A stretch of 64,000 nucleotides of DNA from Pedobacter endophyticus (GTDB lineage Bacteria; Bacteroidota; Bacteroidia; Sphingobacteriales; Sphingobacteriaceae): assembly GCF_015679185.1 (NCBI RefSeq), contig NZ_CP064939.1:2232001-2296000 (forward strand). Direction: 5' to 3'. The position numbers and the translations under genes were made by a program. Below, in pieces: positions 55,205 through 64,000 of this stretch; position 1 is the first letter of the stretch, and every line of letters starts with the position of its first letter. The notes beneath the pieces were generated by a model. That model was not told the DNA's origin and ran no database searches. It saw only the letters and a list, made by a program, of their open reading frames with translations.

Positions 55205-56104
55205 ATGAAACCTACCCTATTAATATTGGCTGCAGGTATGGCAAGCCGTTACGGAAGTATGAAACAGATTGATGGATTTGGACCTAATGGTGAAACCATC
55301 ATCGATTACTCGATATATGATGCAATTAACGCCGGATTTGGCAAAGTTGTATTCATCATCAAAGAAGAATTTGTAGAAAATTTTAAATCGATTTTCGAGC
55401 CTAAATTGAACGGAAGAATTGAAACTGATTACGTTTTTCAGAATTTCGATTTAACTCAATTTGGTATCGAAGAAGAAATTTACAGAGAAAAGCCCTGGGG
55501 AACTGCCCATGCAATTTTATCTGGAAGAAAAGTGGTTAAAGAACCATTTTGTGTAATCAACGCCGACGATTATTATGGATTTGACGCTTTTAAAAAGATG
55601 GTCGATTTCTTAACCACCGAGGCTACAGATAGCAATTACTCTATTATAGGCTATGAGATCGGAAAAACACTTTCGGAGTTTGGCGCCGTGTCTCGCGGTG
55701 TTTGCAAGGTAGACGCATCAGGCAATTTAGAAGAAATTGTAGAACGGACAAAGGTTTATCCAAAAGACGGAAAAATCTTTTACGAAGAAGATGGTGAGGA
55801 ATTTCCACTGAGCTTCGATACCCCGGTTTCGATGAACTTTTGGGGCTTTACTCCCGCGGTTTTCAACATTACGGAAAAGCTTTTCGTTGAATTTGCACAG
55901 GCAAACAAGGACAAGCCAAAAGCTGAATTTTTTATTCCATTAATAGGCGAAAGTCTGGTAAAAAGTGGTCAGGCAACCTTTAAAGTTGTGCCTACATCAA
56001 ATAAATGGTTTGGCGTAACCTATAAAGAAGATAAACCTTATGTTCAGGACAGTATAAACCAATTGGTTGAAAACGGAACGTACCCGGAAAAACTATGGAG
56101 TTAA
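55205..56104 (+). CDS. Sugar-1-phosphate nucleotidyltransferase family protein
   Basis: A 299-aa protein of the NTP-transferase fold. The N-terminal nucleotide-binding motif is LILAAGMASRYGSMKQIDGF, with NADDYYGFDAFKKMVDF and the C-terminal SNKWFGVTYKEDKPYVQDS. Proteins of this kind make NDP-sugars from sugar 1-phosphates. Its stop overlaps the next start by 10 bases, and the next gene is a sugar-kinase-like protein, so the two could phosphorylate and then activate the same sugar. The specific sugar is unknown. Confidence 0.9.
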   Translation: MKPTLLILAAGMASRYGSMKQIDGFGPNGETIIDYSIYDAINAGFGKVVFIIKEEFVENFKSIFEPKLNGRIETDYVFQNFDLTQFGIEEEIYREKPWGTAHAILSGRKVVKEPFCVINADDYYGFDAFKKMVDFLTTEATDSNYSIIGYEIGKTLSEFGAVSRGVCKVDASGNLEEIVERTKVYPKDGKIFYEEDGEEFPLSFDTPVSMNFWGFTPAVFNITEKLFVEFAQANKDKPKAEFFIPLIGESLVKSGQATFKVVPTSNKWFGVTYKEDKPYVQDSINQLVENGTYPEKLWS

Positions 56105-57168
56105 ATTTAGATTCCGAAGTTTTAAGCGCCTACGGATACACTAAAGAAGATACAGAAATAACACAAATAGGTACGGGTTTAATTAACCGTACTTATTTGC
56201 TTGCGCCTGTATCTGCCCATAAAAAATTTATACTTCAAAACATTAATACAGCGGTATTTAAAAATCCGCAGACCATTGCAACCAACCTCAAAGCTGTTGG
56301 AAGTTACCTGAAATCAAACTATAGCGACTACCTGTTTATTGAGCCCGTTTCGACAATTGATGGCGAGGAAATGGCCTTTGTAAAGGGAGCATACTGGCGC
56401 ATGCTTCCTTTTGTGCCCGATACGGTTTCGTTAGATGTTTTAACCGATCCAAAGCAAGCATACGAAGCAGCCAAACAATTCGGCAAACTGAGCCGTTTGT
56501 TGAACAACTTTGATGCATCGATGCTGGAAGATACCATTCCGCGCTTTCACGATCTGGATTTACGCTTCGAGCAGTTCAGCACTGTTTTAACTGAAACATC
56601 AGACGAGCTGAAAGAACTGGCAAAAACCGAAATAGATGGCGCCTTAAGACATAGGTACATTCTTGACCATTTTAAATCGTATTCACATCGCACCGATTTC
56701 CCGGACCGCGTAATGCACCATGATACGAAAATCAGCAACGTATTATTAAACGATAGAACATTTACCGGTGTTTGCGTTATAGATTTAGATACCATTATGC
56801 CAGGCAAATTTGTTTCGGATTTGGGCGACATGATGCGGACGTATTTATGTGCTTTTTCTGAAAATGAAACGGATTTGAGCAAGATTAAAATCCGCTTGCC
56901 TTACTTTGAAGCTACCGTTAAGGGTTATTTATCAGAAATGAAGGATATCTTAACTCCTACCGAAAAAGAACTTATCTTATTTTCTGGCCGATATATCATC
57001 TATATGCAGGCGTTGCGGTTTTTAACCGATTTCTTGAATGGCGATGTCTACTACCCTATCAATTACCCGACGCAAAATCTGGATCGGGCCAAAAATCAAT
57101 TTGCTTTACTTCACGAGCTATCGGTAAACGAGAAGGAATTACAAGATATTATTGAGGCGAATTTATGA
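56095..57168 (+). CDS. APH-family sugar kinase, N-acetylhexosamine-kinase-like
   Basis: A 357-aa phosphotransferase fold protein. N-lobe TGLINRTYLLAPVSAHKKFI, catalytic loop VMHHDTKISNVLLND with HxD and Asn, and the metal-binding VIDLDTIMPGKF. It resembles the NahK group that phosphorylates N-acetylhexosamines at C1. It is translated in overlap with the nucleotidyltransferase. Together they suggest a salvage step from free sugar to NDP-sugar. Substrate is inferred. Confidence 0.88.
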   Translation: MELNLDSEVLSAYGYTKEDTEITQIGTGLINRTYLLAPVSAHKKFILQNINTAVFKNPQTIATNLKAVGSYLKSNYSDYLFIEPVSTIDGEEMAFVKGAYWRMLPFVPDTVSLDVLTDPKQAYEAAKQFGKLSRLLNNFDASMLEDTIPRFHDLDLRFEQFSTVLTETSDELKELAKTEIDGALRHRYILDHFKSYSHRTDFPDRVMHHDTKISNVLLNDRTFTGVCVIDLDTIMPGKFVSDLGDMMRTYLCAFSENETDLSKIKIRLPYFEATVKGYLSEMKDILTPTEKELILFSGRYIIYMQALRFLTDFLNGDVYYPINYPTQNLDRAKNQFALLHELSVNEKELQDIIEANL

Positions 57169-57173
57169 GGTGC

Positions 57174-57701
57174 GTCGGTTGAAACCGACGGCAAGGAGAA
57201 CAAAGCAGTAGCCTAAAAATAAGCTATCAGAATAGATTGCAGGCTAGGCATATATTACCGTCGGTTGAAACCGACGGCAATGAGGACAAACTAAAAGCGC
57301 TTTGCACTAAATACCGTCGGTTGAAACCGACGGCAATGAGACCAACCGAAAGCACTTTGCACTAAAATACAGTCGGTTGAAACCGACGGCAATGAGGGCG
57401 AAGCACTACCCTAAAATTAAGCTATCAGAATAGATTGCAGGCTAGGCATATATTACCGTCGGTTGAAACCGACGGCAATGGGGACCAACCGAAAGCACTT
57501 TGCACTAAAATACAGTCGGTTGAAACTGACGGCAATAGGAAGAAGCACTGTCCTAAAATTAAGCTATCAGAACCGATTGCAAGGTTAGCCCCCATGCATG
57601 CATTTGGAGAACAAAGCAATACCCTAAAAATTAACCTATCAGAACCGATTATTGCAAGGTTAGCCCCCATGCATGCATTTGCCGTCGGTTTCAACCGACG
57701 G
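57174..57701. repeat. GTCGGTTGAAACCGAC repeat cluster
   Basis: Seven copies of a short palindrome. Six read (C)CGTCGGTTGAAACCGACGG or CAGT variants, at about 57174, 57258, 57314, 57370, 57456 and 57513, mostly followed by CAATGAG; one inverted copy is at 57682-57701. Spacers vary from about 30 to 150 bases. Two larger segments are duplicated: AAATTAAGCTATCAGAATAG... at about 57215 and 57415, and CGATTGCAAGGTTAGCCCCC... at about 57572 and 57650. No gene is seen in 57169-57839. Confidence 0.85.
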
Positions 57702-57759
57702 AACAAAAGAACACATTTCCCTGGGCTTTAGCCCAACCTTAACACTCAAATACGCCCAC

Positions 57760-57795
57760 AAAAAAAAGCGCTCCGATTTTCATCAGAACGCTTTT
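57760..57795 (-). terminator. Rho-independent terminator of dnaK
   Basis: On the minus strand GAAAAGCGTTC...GAGCGC is followed by TTTTTTTT. It lies 45 bases after the dnaK stop codon. Confidence 0.8.
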
Positions 57796-57839
57796 CTATA
57801 TCCTCCCAAGACTTTCGACTCAGGACTTGAGACTAAAGA

Positions 57840-59750
57840 CTATTTCTTATCGTCTTCCTTTACTTCTTCAAAATCAACATCAGTAACGTTATCGCCGCCA
57901 CCTTGAGGCTGACCATCAGCTTGTGGTTGTTCACCACCTTGAGGTTGCTCACCGGCTTTGTACATTTCTTCTGACGCTGCGTTCCAGGCATTTTGTAATT
58001 CAGCTTGCGCTGCATCGATGTCTGCAAAGTTACGAGAAGCATGTGCTGCTTTTAATTTCTCTAAACCCGATTCGATTGGTGCTTTTTTATCAGCAGATAA
58101 TTTTTCACCAAACTCTTTCAATTGTTTCTCCGTAGAGAAGATTAAAGCATCAGCAGCATTGATTTTATCAACTTCTTCTTTAGCTTTTGCATCAGCTTCG
58201 GCGTTTGCTTCAGCTTCTTGCTTCATTTTCTGAATTTCAGCATCAGTTAAACCTGAAGAAGCTTCGATACGGATTTTTTGCTCTTTACCAGTAGCTTTAT
58301 CCTTTGCACTTACATGTAAAATACCGTTAGCATCAATATCGAACGATACTTCTATCTGAGGCACACCACGAGGTGCTGGTGGAATACCATCTAAAATAAA
58401 GCGACCAATTGTACGGTTTTGAGCAGCCATTGGGCGCTCGCCTTGTAAAATGTGGATCTCTACAGATGGCTGGTTATCAGCTGCAGTTGAGAATGTTTCC
58501 GATTTTTTGGTTGGTATCGTAGTGTTCGACTCAATTAATTTGGTCATCACACCACCCATTGTTTCAATACCTAACGATAAAGGCGTAACATCTAGCAACA
58601 ATACATCTTTCACATCGCCAGTTAACACACCACCTTGAATAGCAGCACCAATTGCCACAACTTCATCAGGGTTAACACCTTTGCTTGGTTCTTTACCAAA
58701 GAAAGCTTTAACAGCATCCTGAATAGCAGGAATACGAGTTGAACCACCAACTAAAATAATCTCGTCGATATCGCTTGTGCTTAAACCCGCATTTTTCAAA
58801 GCTGATTTACAAGGTTCGATAGTGCGTTTGATTAAGCTATCGGCCAATTGCTCAAATTTAGCACGGCTTAACGTACGCACTAAGTGTTTCGGGCCGCTGG
58901 CATCAGCAGTAATATAAGGCAAGTTAATTTCGGTAGAGGTTGTGCTTGATAACTCGATCTTAGCTTTCTCAGCAGCTTCTTTTAAACGTTGTAAAGCCAT
59001 CGGATCCTTAGAAAGGTCCATGCTGTTTTCCGATTTAAATTCGTCAGTTAACCAATCGATAATTACGTGGTCAAAGTCATCACCACCAAGGTGCGTATCA
59101 CCATCAGTAGATTTTACTTCAAAAACACCATCGCCCAACTCCAATACAGAAACGTCATGCGTACCACCACCACAGTCAAACACAACAATTTTCATGTCTT
59201 TATGTGCTTTATCCAAGCCATAAGCCAAAGCTGCAGCAGTAGGTTCGTTAATGATACGTTTTACAGATAAACCTGCAATTTCACCAGCCTCTTTAGTAGC
59301 CTGACGTTGCGCATCGTTAAAGTAAGCTGGCACAGTAATAACCGCTTCAGTAACTTCCTGACCCAAGAAATCCTCAGCAGTTTTCTTCATTTTCTGAAGA
59401 ATCATCGCAGAAATTTCCTGTGGAGTATATTTTCTATCGTCGATTTCAACACGTGGCGTGTTGTTGTCGCCTTTAACAACTTTGTAAGGAATACGTCCAG
59501 CCTCTTTCGCACTTTCGTCGAAGCTGTTTCCCATAAAGCGCTTAATTGAATATATTGTTTTTGTTGGGTTGGTTATAGCCTGACGTTTAGCAGGCTCGCC
59601 AACTTTACGCTCACCGTTTTCTGCAAAAGCAACAATAGACGGTGTAGTACGTTTACCCTCGCTGTTCGCAATAACTACAGGCTCATTGCCCTCCATTACG
59701 CTCACGCAAGAGTTTGTTGTTCCTAAGTCTATTCCAATAATTTTTCCCAT
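57840..59750 (-). CDS. dnaK: Molecular chaperone DnaK (Hsp70)
   Basis: A 636-aa Hsp70. Phosphate-binding motif [17 protein letters not shown] at the start, ATPase motifs [19 protein letters not shown] and [19 protein letters not shown]-like region, linker [18 protein letters not shown], substrate domain to about 500 and a C-terminal lid with EGGEQPQ-type Gln/Gly repeats and the ending [16 protein letters not shown]. It folds and unfolds proteins using ATP with DnaJ and GrpE; the CbpA/CbpM pair 5 kb away is a candidate co-chaperone. grpE and dnaJ are not adjacent. Confidence 0.98.
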   Translation of the reverse strand: MGKIIGIDLGTTNSCVSVMEGNEPVVIANSEGKRTTPSIVAFAENGERKVGEPAKRQAITNPTKTIYSIKRFMGNSFDESAKEAGRIPYKVVKGDNNTPRVEIDDRKYTPQEISAMILQKMKKTAEDFLGQEVTEAVITVPAYFNDAQRQATKEAGEIAGLSVKRIINEPTAAALAYGLDKAHKDMKIVVFDCGGGTHDVSVLELGDGVFEVKSTDGDTHLGGDDFDHVIIDWLTDEFKSENSMDLSKDPMALQRLKEAAEKAKIELSSTTSTEINLPYITADASGPKHLVRTLSRAKFEQLADSLIKRTIEPCKSALKNAGLSTSDIDEIILVGGSTRIPAIQDAVKAFFGKEPSKGVNPDEVVAIGAAIQGGVLTGDVKDVLLLDVTPLSLGIETMGGVMTKLIESNTTIPTKKSETFSTAADNQPSVEIHILQGERPMAAQNRTIGRFILDGIPPAPRGVPQIEVSFDIDANGILHVSAKDKATGKEQKIRIEASSGLTDAEIQKMKQEAEANAEADAKAKEEVDKINAADALIFSTEKQLKEFGEKLSADKKAPIESGLEKLKAAHASRNFADIDAAQAELQNAWNAASEEMYKAGEQPQGGEQPQADGQPQGGGDNVTDVDFEEVKEDDKK

Positions 59751-59895
59751 TGTATTTGTATTTCTCTTTTAATATATAATTTCTACTCTATTAAACAATG
59801 CCTGTGCCAATTGGTTTTTGGCAGTAAATATTAAGAAAAGCCTGATAAAATGTAAAAAACAACACGATTTGATACTGACAGCATGACAGAAATTA

Positions 59896-59952
59896 GCTTA
59901 AAGCTTAAAGACTAAAGCAGAAAGGTGAAGGCGGAAAGGTGAAAGCAGAAAG
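59896..59952. repeat. Short direct repeats (GCAGAAAGGTGAAAG)
   Basis: GAAAGGTGAAGGCGGAAAGG and AAAGCAGAAAG units resemble the repeats after the M16 and M42 genes. The rest of the gap 59751-60266 contains one decayed TTGGTTAAAACCAACGGTAA hairpin near 60190 and no gene. Confidence 0.65.
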
Positions 59953-60266
59953 ATTATAGGCAAAGTGGAAAGCTTGGTTCCTAAATTAATCCGGAAATGG
60001 AAGTTTGAATCTCGTTGGGAGCACCTGCCCCGCCGTTGCCGAGAAGTAGCTACAAGACATTTAAAAACACAAAGACACCTTGCAAATCAAATTTAGCAGG
60101 GCGGAATGCCAAAATAATGCAGTTAAAGCAGCTTTTTCTCTTGAAATAATTATCAAACTGAGGTTAACCGCAAATCAATTAAAACCCAACACATTGGTTA
60201 AAACCAACGGTAATGAAAAGTAGATAATCCTTCGATTTATTCGTATCTTTAATTTAAAAATCCCAT

Positions 60267-60629
60267 ATGATGCATTTACCAGCAGAAATTTTCATCGGTA
60301 TTGTCGCCATGATACACATCTACATTTTATGGCTAGAAATGTTCGCCTGGACAACGAGCGCACCGAAAGTGTTTAAAACCATTCCTAAAGATCTGTTTGT
60401 GCCTACAAAAACGCTAGCGGCCAACCAGGGATTGTATAACGGTTTTTTGGCAGCAGGCTTAATCTGGTCGCTCTGCATAAACGATCGTCAATGGCAATTG
60501 TATGTTGCCGTATTCTTCTTAACCTGTGTAATCATTGCCGGAATTTACGGTGCAGCAACAGCCAGTAAAAAAATCCTATACGTACAATCGATACCCGCAT
60601 TAGTAGCGTTGATCTTATTGCATTTGTAA
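60267..60629 (+). CDS. DUF1304 membrane protein
   Basis: A 120-aa protein with four hydrophobic spans (about 5-25, 50-68, 75-95 and 100-118). The sequence HIYILWLEMFAWTTSAPKVF and AANQGLYNGFLAAGLIW are typical of DUF1304, found across bacteria and of unknown function. It lies 19 bases upstream of the L,D-transpeptidase-like gene. Confidence 0.9.
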   Translation: MMHLPAEIFIGIVAMIHIYILWLEMFAWTTSAPKVFKTIPKDLFVPTKTLAANQGLYNGFLAAGLIWSLCINDRQWQLYVAVFFLTCVIIAGIYGAATASKKILYVQSIPALVALILLHL

Positions 60630-60647
60630 TTACGAAAAGATAAAAGC

Positions 60648-61223
60648 ATGAAAAACGCTCTATTTTTTATTCTTCTTATTACCCTTTACAGCTTTAAACC
60701 ACAAGCACATCAAAAAATAAGCGAATCGAAAATCAGTGCTGCATTAGCGTTCTGCCAAAAAGATAATATGGACACTTCTCTCGTCATCATGATTGATATG
60801 AGCATTCATTCGGGCAAAAACAGGCTTTTTGTTTACGATTTTGAGAAAGAAGCAGTCATTATTGAGGGGCTTTGCGCTCATGGCGTAGGCCGTGGAAGTA
60901 CAGCAACCAAGCCAGTGTTCAGCAATGAGGTAGGAAGCAACTGCACCTCCCTGGGAAAGTTTAGCGTTAAAGGCCGCTCGTATAGCAATTGGGGAATCAA
61001 CATCCACTATAAAATGTATGGGTTGGAAAAAACAAACAGCAATGCTTTTAAAAGAATAGTTGTCTTGCATTCCTACACACCAGTTCCTAATAAAGAAATT
61101 TATCCCCAAACCTTATTCGGACAAAGTGCTGGCTGCCCGGTTTTATCAGATGCTACGATGAAAAAAATCGATGATTTATTAAAGACCAAGAAAAAGCCAG
61201 TCTTGCTTTGGATTTATACTTGA
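60648..61223 (+). CDS. L,D-transpeptidase catalytic domain family protein, secreted
   Basis: A 191-aa protein with a signal peptide (MKNALFFILLITLYSFKPQA). The active-site stretch TLFGQSAGCPVLSDATMKK carries the catalytic Cys in a S-x-G-C motif, with an upstream His in VVLHSYTPVPNKE. This matches the murein L,D-transpeptidase-like family (PF13645). It may cross-link or trim peptidoglycan, or attach lipoproteins. It is probably co-transcribed with the DUF1304 gene. Confidence 0.88.
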   Translation: MKNALFFILLITLYSFKPQAHQKISESKISAALAFCQKDNMDTSLVIMIDMSIHSGKNRLFVYDFEKEAVIIEGLCAHGVGRGSTATKPVFSNEVGSNCTSLGKFSVKGRSYSNWGINIHYKMYGLEKTNSNAFKRIVVLHSYTPVPNKEIYPQTLFGQSAGCPVLSDATMKKIDDLLKTKKKPVLLWIYT

Positions 61224-61324
61224 CAAACGGAATAAAAGATTTCTCGCCTGCGCTTCAAATGACGACCTTTCTTAAGTACTACCTTTTTAACACTGAATTT
61301 AAACAGAATGATGATTTCATCATG

Positions 61325-62527
61325 CTACAGCTCCAACAACTTTTCTAAATGATGGTAACCGATACCGAAATAAGCTTTGCTCGCTCTAATTTTTTGCAAA
61401 ACTTCTGCCTGCCTTTCGCTTTGGTCTTTAGGTTTTGGGCTTTCAGCCTTTCTAACTCCAACCACAAGCACATTCTTGGGCGTGTGCGCATCAGAAATGA
61501 ATTCAAAAACCTTCGTTTTATATCCGAAATATTCGAGGATCAGCGCACGGATTCCATCGGTAACCATTTCTGCCTGACGCTCTAAAAATATACCATATTT
61601 TGTTAAAAACGTTACATCGTTCTTAACTTTATGCTGCTCAATTTCTCTACGGATTTGCTTATGGCAGCACGGAGCAACCACAATTAATTCGGCATTGGCC
61701 TTAATGCCTTTAAAAATGGCGTCGTCGGTAGCCGTATCGCAGGCATGAAGTGCAATTAACAAATTTACATTTTCAGCATTATAGCCCTCAATTGTTCCCT
61801 CAACGAAATTTAGTTGATCAAAGCCCGATTTCCCCGCAACGGCATTGCATAAATCAACCATATCTTTTCGAAACTCAACGCCCACAACTTCGGCATCCAA
61901 CTTCAAAGCAGAGTGCAAATAATCGTACAGAGCAAAGGTTAAATAACCCTTGCCCGAGCCCATATCGGCAACTTTTTTAATTGTACCTTCGGGCAACTCT
62001 TTAATTAGCGAACTTAATATTTCGATATAATGATTAATCTGACGGAACTTATCCTGCGCATTCTTAAACACTTTTCCGTCTTCATCTGTAATCTTCAGCT
62101 CCGTTAAATATCTTTTCGATTCGGACCTAATCAATCGAGATTTCTCTTTATCGTGGCTCACTTTGGGCACTTCTTTTACAGTAGCTTTTACTTCCCTTAG
62201 CACAATTTTCCCATTGTTTAATTCCTCAAAAATTAAGTCTTTCTCGGTTGTAAAAAGCGTTCCGATCTTAAATCCGGTATGCAAATATTCAGCAATCAAA
62301 TTCACGCCTTCATTCGGCGCAAAGTTTTTGACCACATCGCGGGTTTTGTACCGAAAGGTAAAGGCCAGTTTATCTTCGCGTTTTATTACAACCCTTCTTA
62401 CAAGAATTTGCTTTAAAGCTTCATCATCGCCTTTATAATTTCCCAAAGAAATTTTCACGAAGTTTTGGGCGGCCATGCTCGTTTCTATGGCTGAAATAAA
62501 CTGTTCTATCTGTGCTGAAAATACCAT
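61325..62527 (-). CDS. SAM-dependent methyltransferase, Methyltransf_32-like
   Basis: A 400-aa cytoplasmic protein. The N-terminal 180 residues form an extra domain (VRRVVIKREDKLAFTFRYKT, KVSHDKEKSRLIRSESKRYL). The class I methyltransferase core has motif I KKVADMGSGKGYLTFALYDY near residues 184-203, VVGVEFRKDMVDLCNAV, ALHACDTATDDAI and VAPCCHKQIRREIEQHK. The last two resemble the Methyltransf_32 and tRNA-methylating TRM13-like families. The substrate is probably RNA, but not certain. It is a single gene. Confidence 0.88.
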   Translation of the reverse strand: MVFSAQIEQFISAIETSMAAQNFVKISLGNYKGDDEALKQILVRRVVIKREDKLAFTFRYKTRDVVKNFAPNEGVNLIAEYLHTGFKIGTLFTTEKDLIFEELNNGKIVLREVKATVKEVPKVSHDKEKSRLIRSESKRYLTELKITDEDGKVFKNAQDKFRQINHYIEILSSLIKELPEGTIKKVADMGSGKGYLTFALYDYLHSALKLDAEVVGVEFRKDMVDLCNAVAGKSGFDQLNFVEGTIEGYNAENVNLLIALHACDTATDDAIFKGIKANAELIVVAPCCHKQIRREIEQHKVKNDVTFLTKYGIFLERQAEMVTDGIRALILEYFGYKTKVFEFISDAHTPKNVLVVGVRKAESPKPKDQSERQAEVLQKIRASKAYFGIGYHHLEKLLEL

Positions 62528-62790
62528 CGATAAGTTTTAAAACACAAAGATAAACCAATTTATTTTTGAATTGGGTGAATGCGAAAATGTAACAATAGAG
62601 CGACTTTTAAACCTACAAAATAAGTTACTTAAACTACATTCGTTTATATAGTCGACAGGTTATATTAATGATTAAATCCAGATCGTAACTTGAAAGATCG
62701 CTATCTGTAATCATTCCAAAGAGCCAAATGAATTCCATTTTAAAAAAAATAAGATTATTTTAGGAAGAATAAAAGAATCAAACATATATA

Positions 62791-64000
62791 ATGAGTGACT
62801 TTCAGATAAAAAAATCGCCTACGGTTTACGATGCCATTGTTGTTGGCTCGGGCGCTGGCGGCGGAATGGCGGCATACGTTCTGGCAAATGCCGGCCAAAA
62901 GGTTTTAATGCTCGAAGCCGGACAATACTTCGATCCCCGTTTAGATTCTCACCAATTGAAATGGCCCTGGGAATCGCCGCGACGTGGCGCAGGAACAGTA
63001 AGGCCCTTTGGCGATTTTGATGCTTCGTACGGAGGCTGGGAGTTGGAGGGCGAACCTTATACGCAGAAAAACAAAACGGAATTCGAGTGGTTTCGCTCAC
63101 GGATGCTTGGTGGCCGTACCAACCATTGGGGCAGGATCTCTTTAAGGATGGGGCCACAGGATTTTAAACCAACGGATGGATTGACAGACCCCTGGCCTAT
63201 TACTTACGCAGATGTTAAGCCTTTTTACGATAAAGTAGATCGCATGATCGGGATTTACGGAACGGTTGAAGGAATAGAAAACGAGCCTGACGGTATTTTT
63301 ATGAAACCGCCGAAGCCACGCTTAAACGAGTTATTTATTAAAAAAGGCGCCGAAAAAGCTGGCGTAAAAGTAATTACAGGCCGCGGAGCTGTTATGACAG
63401 AGGCAATAAAGGGAAACAACGATCGTGCACCTTGTTTCTATTGCGGCCAGTGTGGCCGAAGTTGCAAGGTTTATGGCGATTTCTCGGCATCATCGTGCCT
63501 CGTTATTCCAGCGGTAAAAACGGGTAACTTGACCGTAATTACCGACGCGATGGTTCGTGAGGTAATTACCGATAAAGACGGCACGGCAAAAGGCGTTTCG
63601 TACGTGAATAGAAAAGATTTGCAAGAATATCAGGTGAACGGAAAACTGGTTATTTTGGGTGCCAGTGCATGCGAATCGGCCCGAATTCTCCTTAATTCAA
63701 AGTCATCAGCGCATCCCGGCGGCCTGGCAAACAGCAGCGGCGTAGTCGGAAAATACCTTCACGATTCTACAGGGGCTGGCGTTTACGGTTTTCTACCGCA
63801 ATTAATGGATAGAAAACGTTATAACGAAGATGGGCTCGGAAGTGTTCACATTTACTCTCCGTGGTGGCTTGATAACAAAAAATTAAACTTCCCAAGGGGA
63901 TATCATATCGAATATGGTGGTGGCTTAGGCATGCCTTCTTATGGATTTGGTAGCGGCATGGACAAACTGAACGGCATGGTGCCCGACAGAAATGGCAAAA
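62791..64000 (+). CDS. GMC-family FAD-dependent oxidoreductase (3' end outside window)
   Basis: About 403 residues are visible from ATG 62791 (MSDFQIKKSPTVYDAIVVGS). The FAD-binding Rossmann motif is GSGAGGGMAAYVLANAGQKV with LEAG, and the next GMC signature is RMLGGRTNHWGR. A CFYCGQCGRSC Cys cluster near residue 215 is typical of the gluconate-2-dehydrogenase-like subgroup. It oxidises an alcohol group of a sugar-like substrate and passes electrons to an acceptor. The C-terminus with the His pair is not in the window. A subunit 3 partner gene was not seen upstream. Confidence 0.93.
   Translation, partial: MSDFQIKKSPTVYDAIVVGSGAGGGMAAYVLANAGQKVLMLEAGQYFDPRLDSHQLKWPWESPRRGAGTVRPFGDFDASYGGWELEGEPYTQKNKTEFEWFRSRMLGGRTNHWGRISLRMGPQDFKPTDGLTDPWPITYADVKPFYDKVDRMIGIYGTVEGIENEPDGIFMKPPKPRLNELFIKKGAEKAGVKVITGRGAVMTEAIKGNNDRAPCFYCGQCGRSCKVYGDFSASSCLVIPAVKTGNLTVITDAMVREVITDKDGTAKGVSYVNRKDLQEYQVNGKLVILGASACESARILLNSKSSAHPGGLANSSGVVGKYLHDSTGAGVYGFLPQLMDRKRYNEDGLGSVHIYSPWWLDNKKLNFPRGYHIEYGGGLGMPSYGFGSGMDKLNGMVPDRNGK

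Noticed and set aside
57174-57540. Regularly spaced 20-30 base repeats that could be read as a CRISPR array.
   Set aside because: The repeats are short palindromes, the distances vary from about 56 to 86 bases, the intervening sequences are themselves partly repeated, one copy is inverted, and no cas gene is nearby.

Overview
The window looks like a chromosome segment of a Bacteroidetes bacterium, most likely a Pedobacter-like member of the Sphingobacteriaceae. Reasons: two SusC/SusD outer-membrane pairs, a hybrid two-component regulator, promoter boxes close to TAnnTTTG, start sites without clear Shine-Dalgarno sequences, a rpmB-rpmG-DUF4295 ribosomal cluster, and many proteins typical of that group. 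This is inferred from protein families and gene order; no database search was possible.

Layout. 1-7.9 kb (minus strand): the 5' part of a DUF4964/DUF4965 glutaminase-like gene, a tandem array of ~99-bp palindromic repeats, a LacI regulator, and a SusD-SusC pair. 8-10.5 kb: lpxB, a small membrane protein and surE. 10.9-13.8 kb: a two-domain M16 peptidase. 14.2-28.7 kb (all minus): a compact glycan-utilisation locus with an uncharacterised secreted 571-aa protein, an MFS transporter, a GH130 enzyme, SusD, SusC and a 1384-aa hybrid two-component regulator; GH130 suggests beta-mannosides as the glycan. 28.9-31 kb: CsbD-like protein and acetyl-CoA synthetase. 31.4-35.7 kb (plus): rpmB, rpmG, a DUF4295 protein, an antitoxin/PIN-toxin pair whose toxin is cut by an in-frame stop, ftsY, a frameshifted GxxExxY gene and rimO. 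35.7-42.9 kb: a DUF4160/DUF2442 pair, small envelope proteins, an MFS exporter, GNAT, an M42 peptidase and an exonuclease III.

43.5-48.3 kb is a signalling cluster: an anti-sigma-like membrane protein, a stand-alone receiver, an ECF sigma factor, a NarL-type response regulator, a PAS histidine kinase and a small HTH protein. 48.6-57.2 kb holds a DUF1801 protein, an S9 peptidase, cbpA-cbpM, a HerA-like ATPase (DUF853), and an overlapping nucleotidyltransferase/sugar-kinase pair. 57.8-64 kb holds dnaK, DUF1304, an L,D-transpeptidase-like protein, a methyltransferase and the start of a GMC oxidoreductase.

The most unusual content is between genes. There are several families of hairpin-forming repeats: a 99-bp palindromic tandem array, six almost identical 45-nt hairpins with a base-pair-compensated relative 44 kb away, GTCGGTTGAAACCGAC units, and MITE-like elements with CAATGTCATTTAGTTAAG ends. 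Two broken accessory genes flank ftsY. One strong terminator has no gene in front of it and marks a possible small RNA. No rRNA, tRNA, CRISPR array, transposase or prophage was seen.
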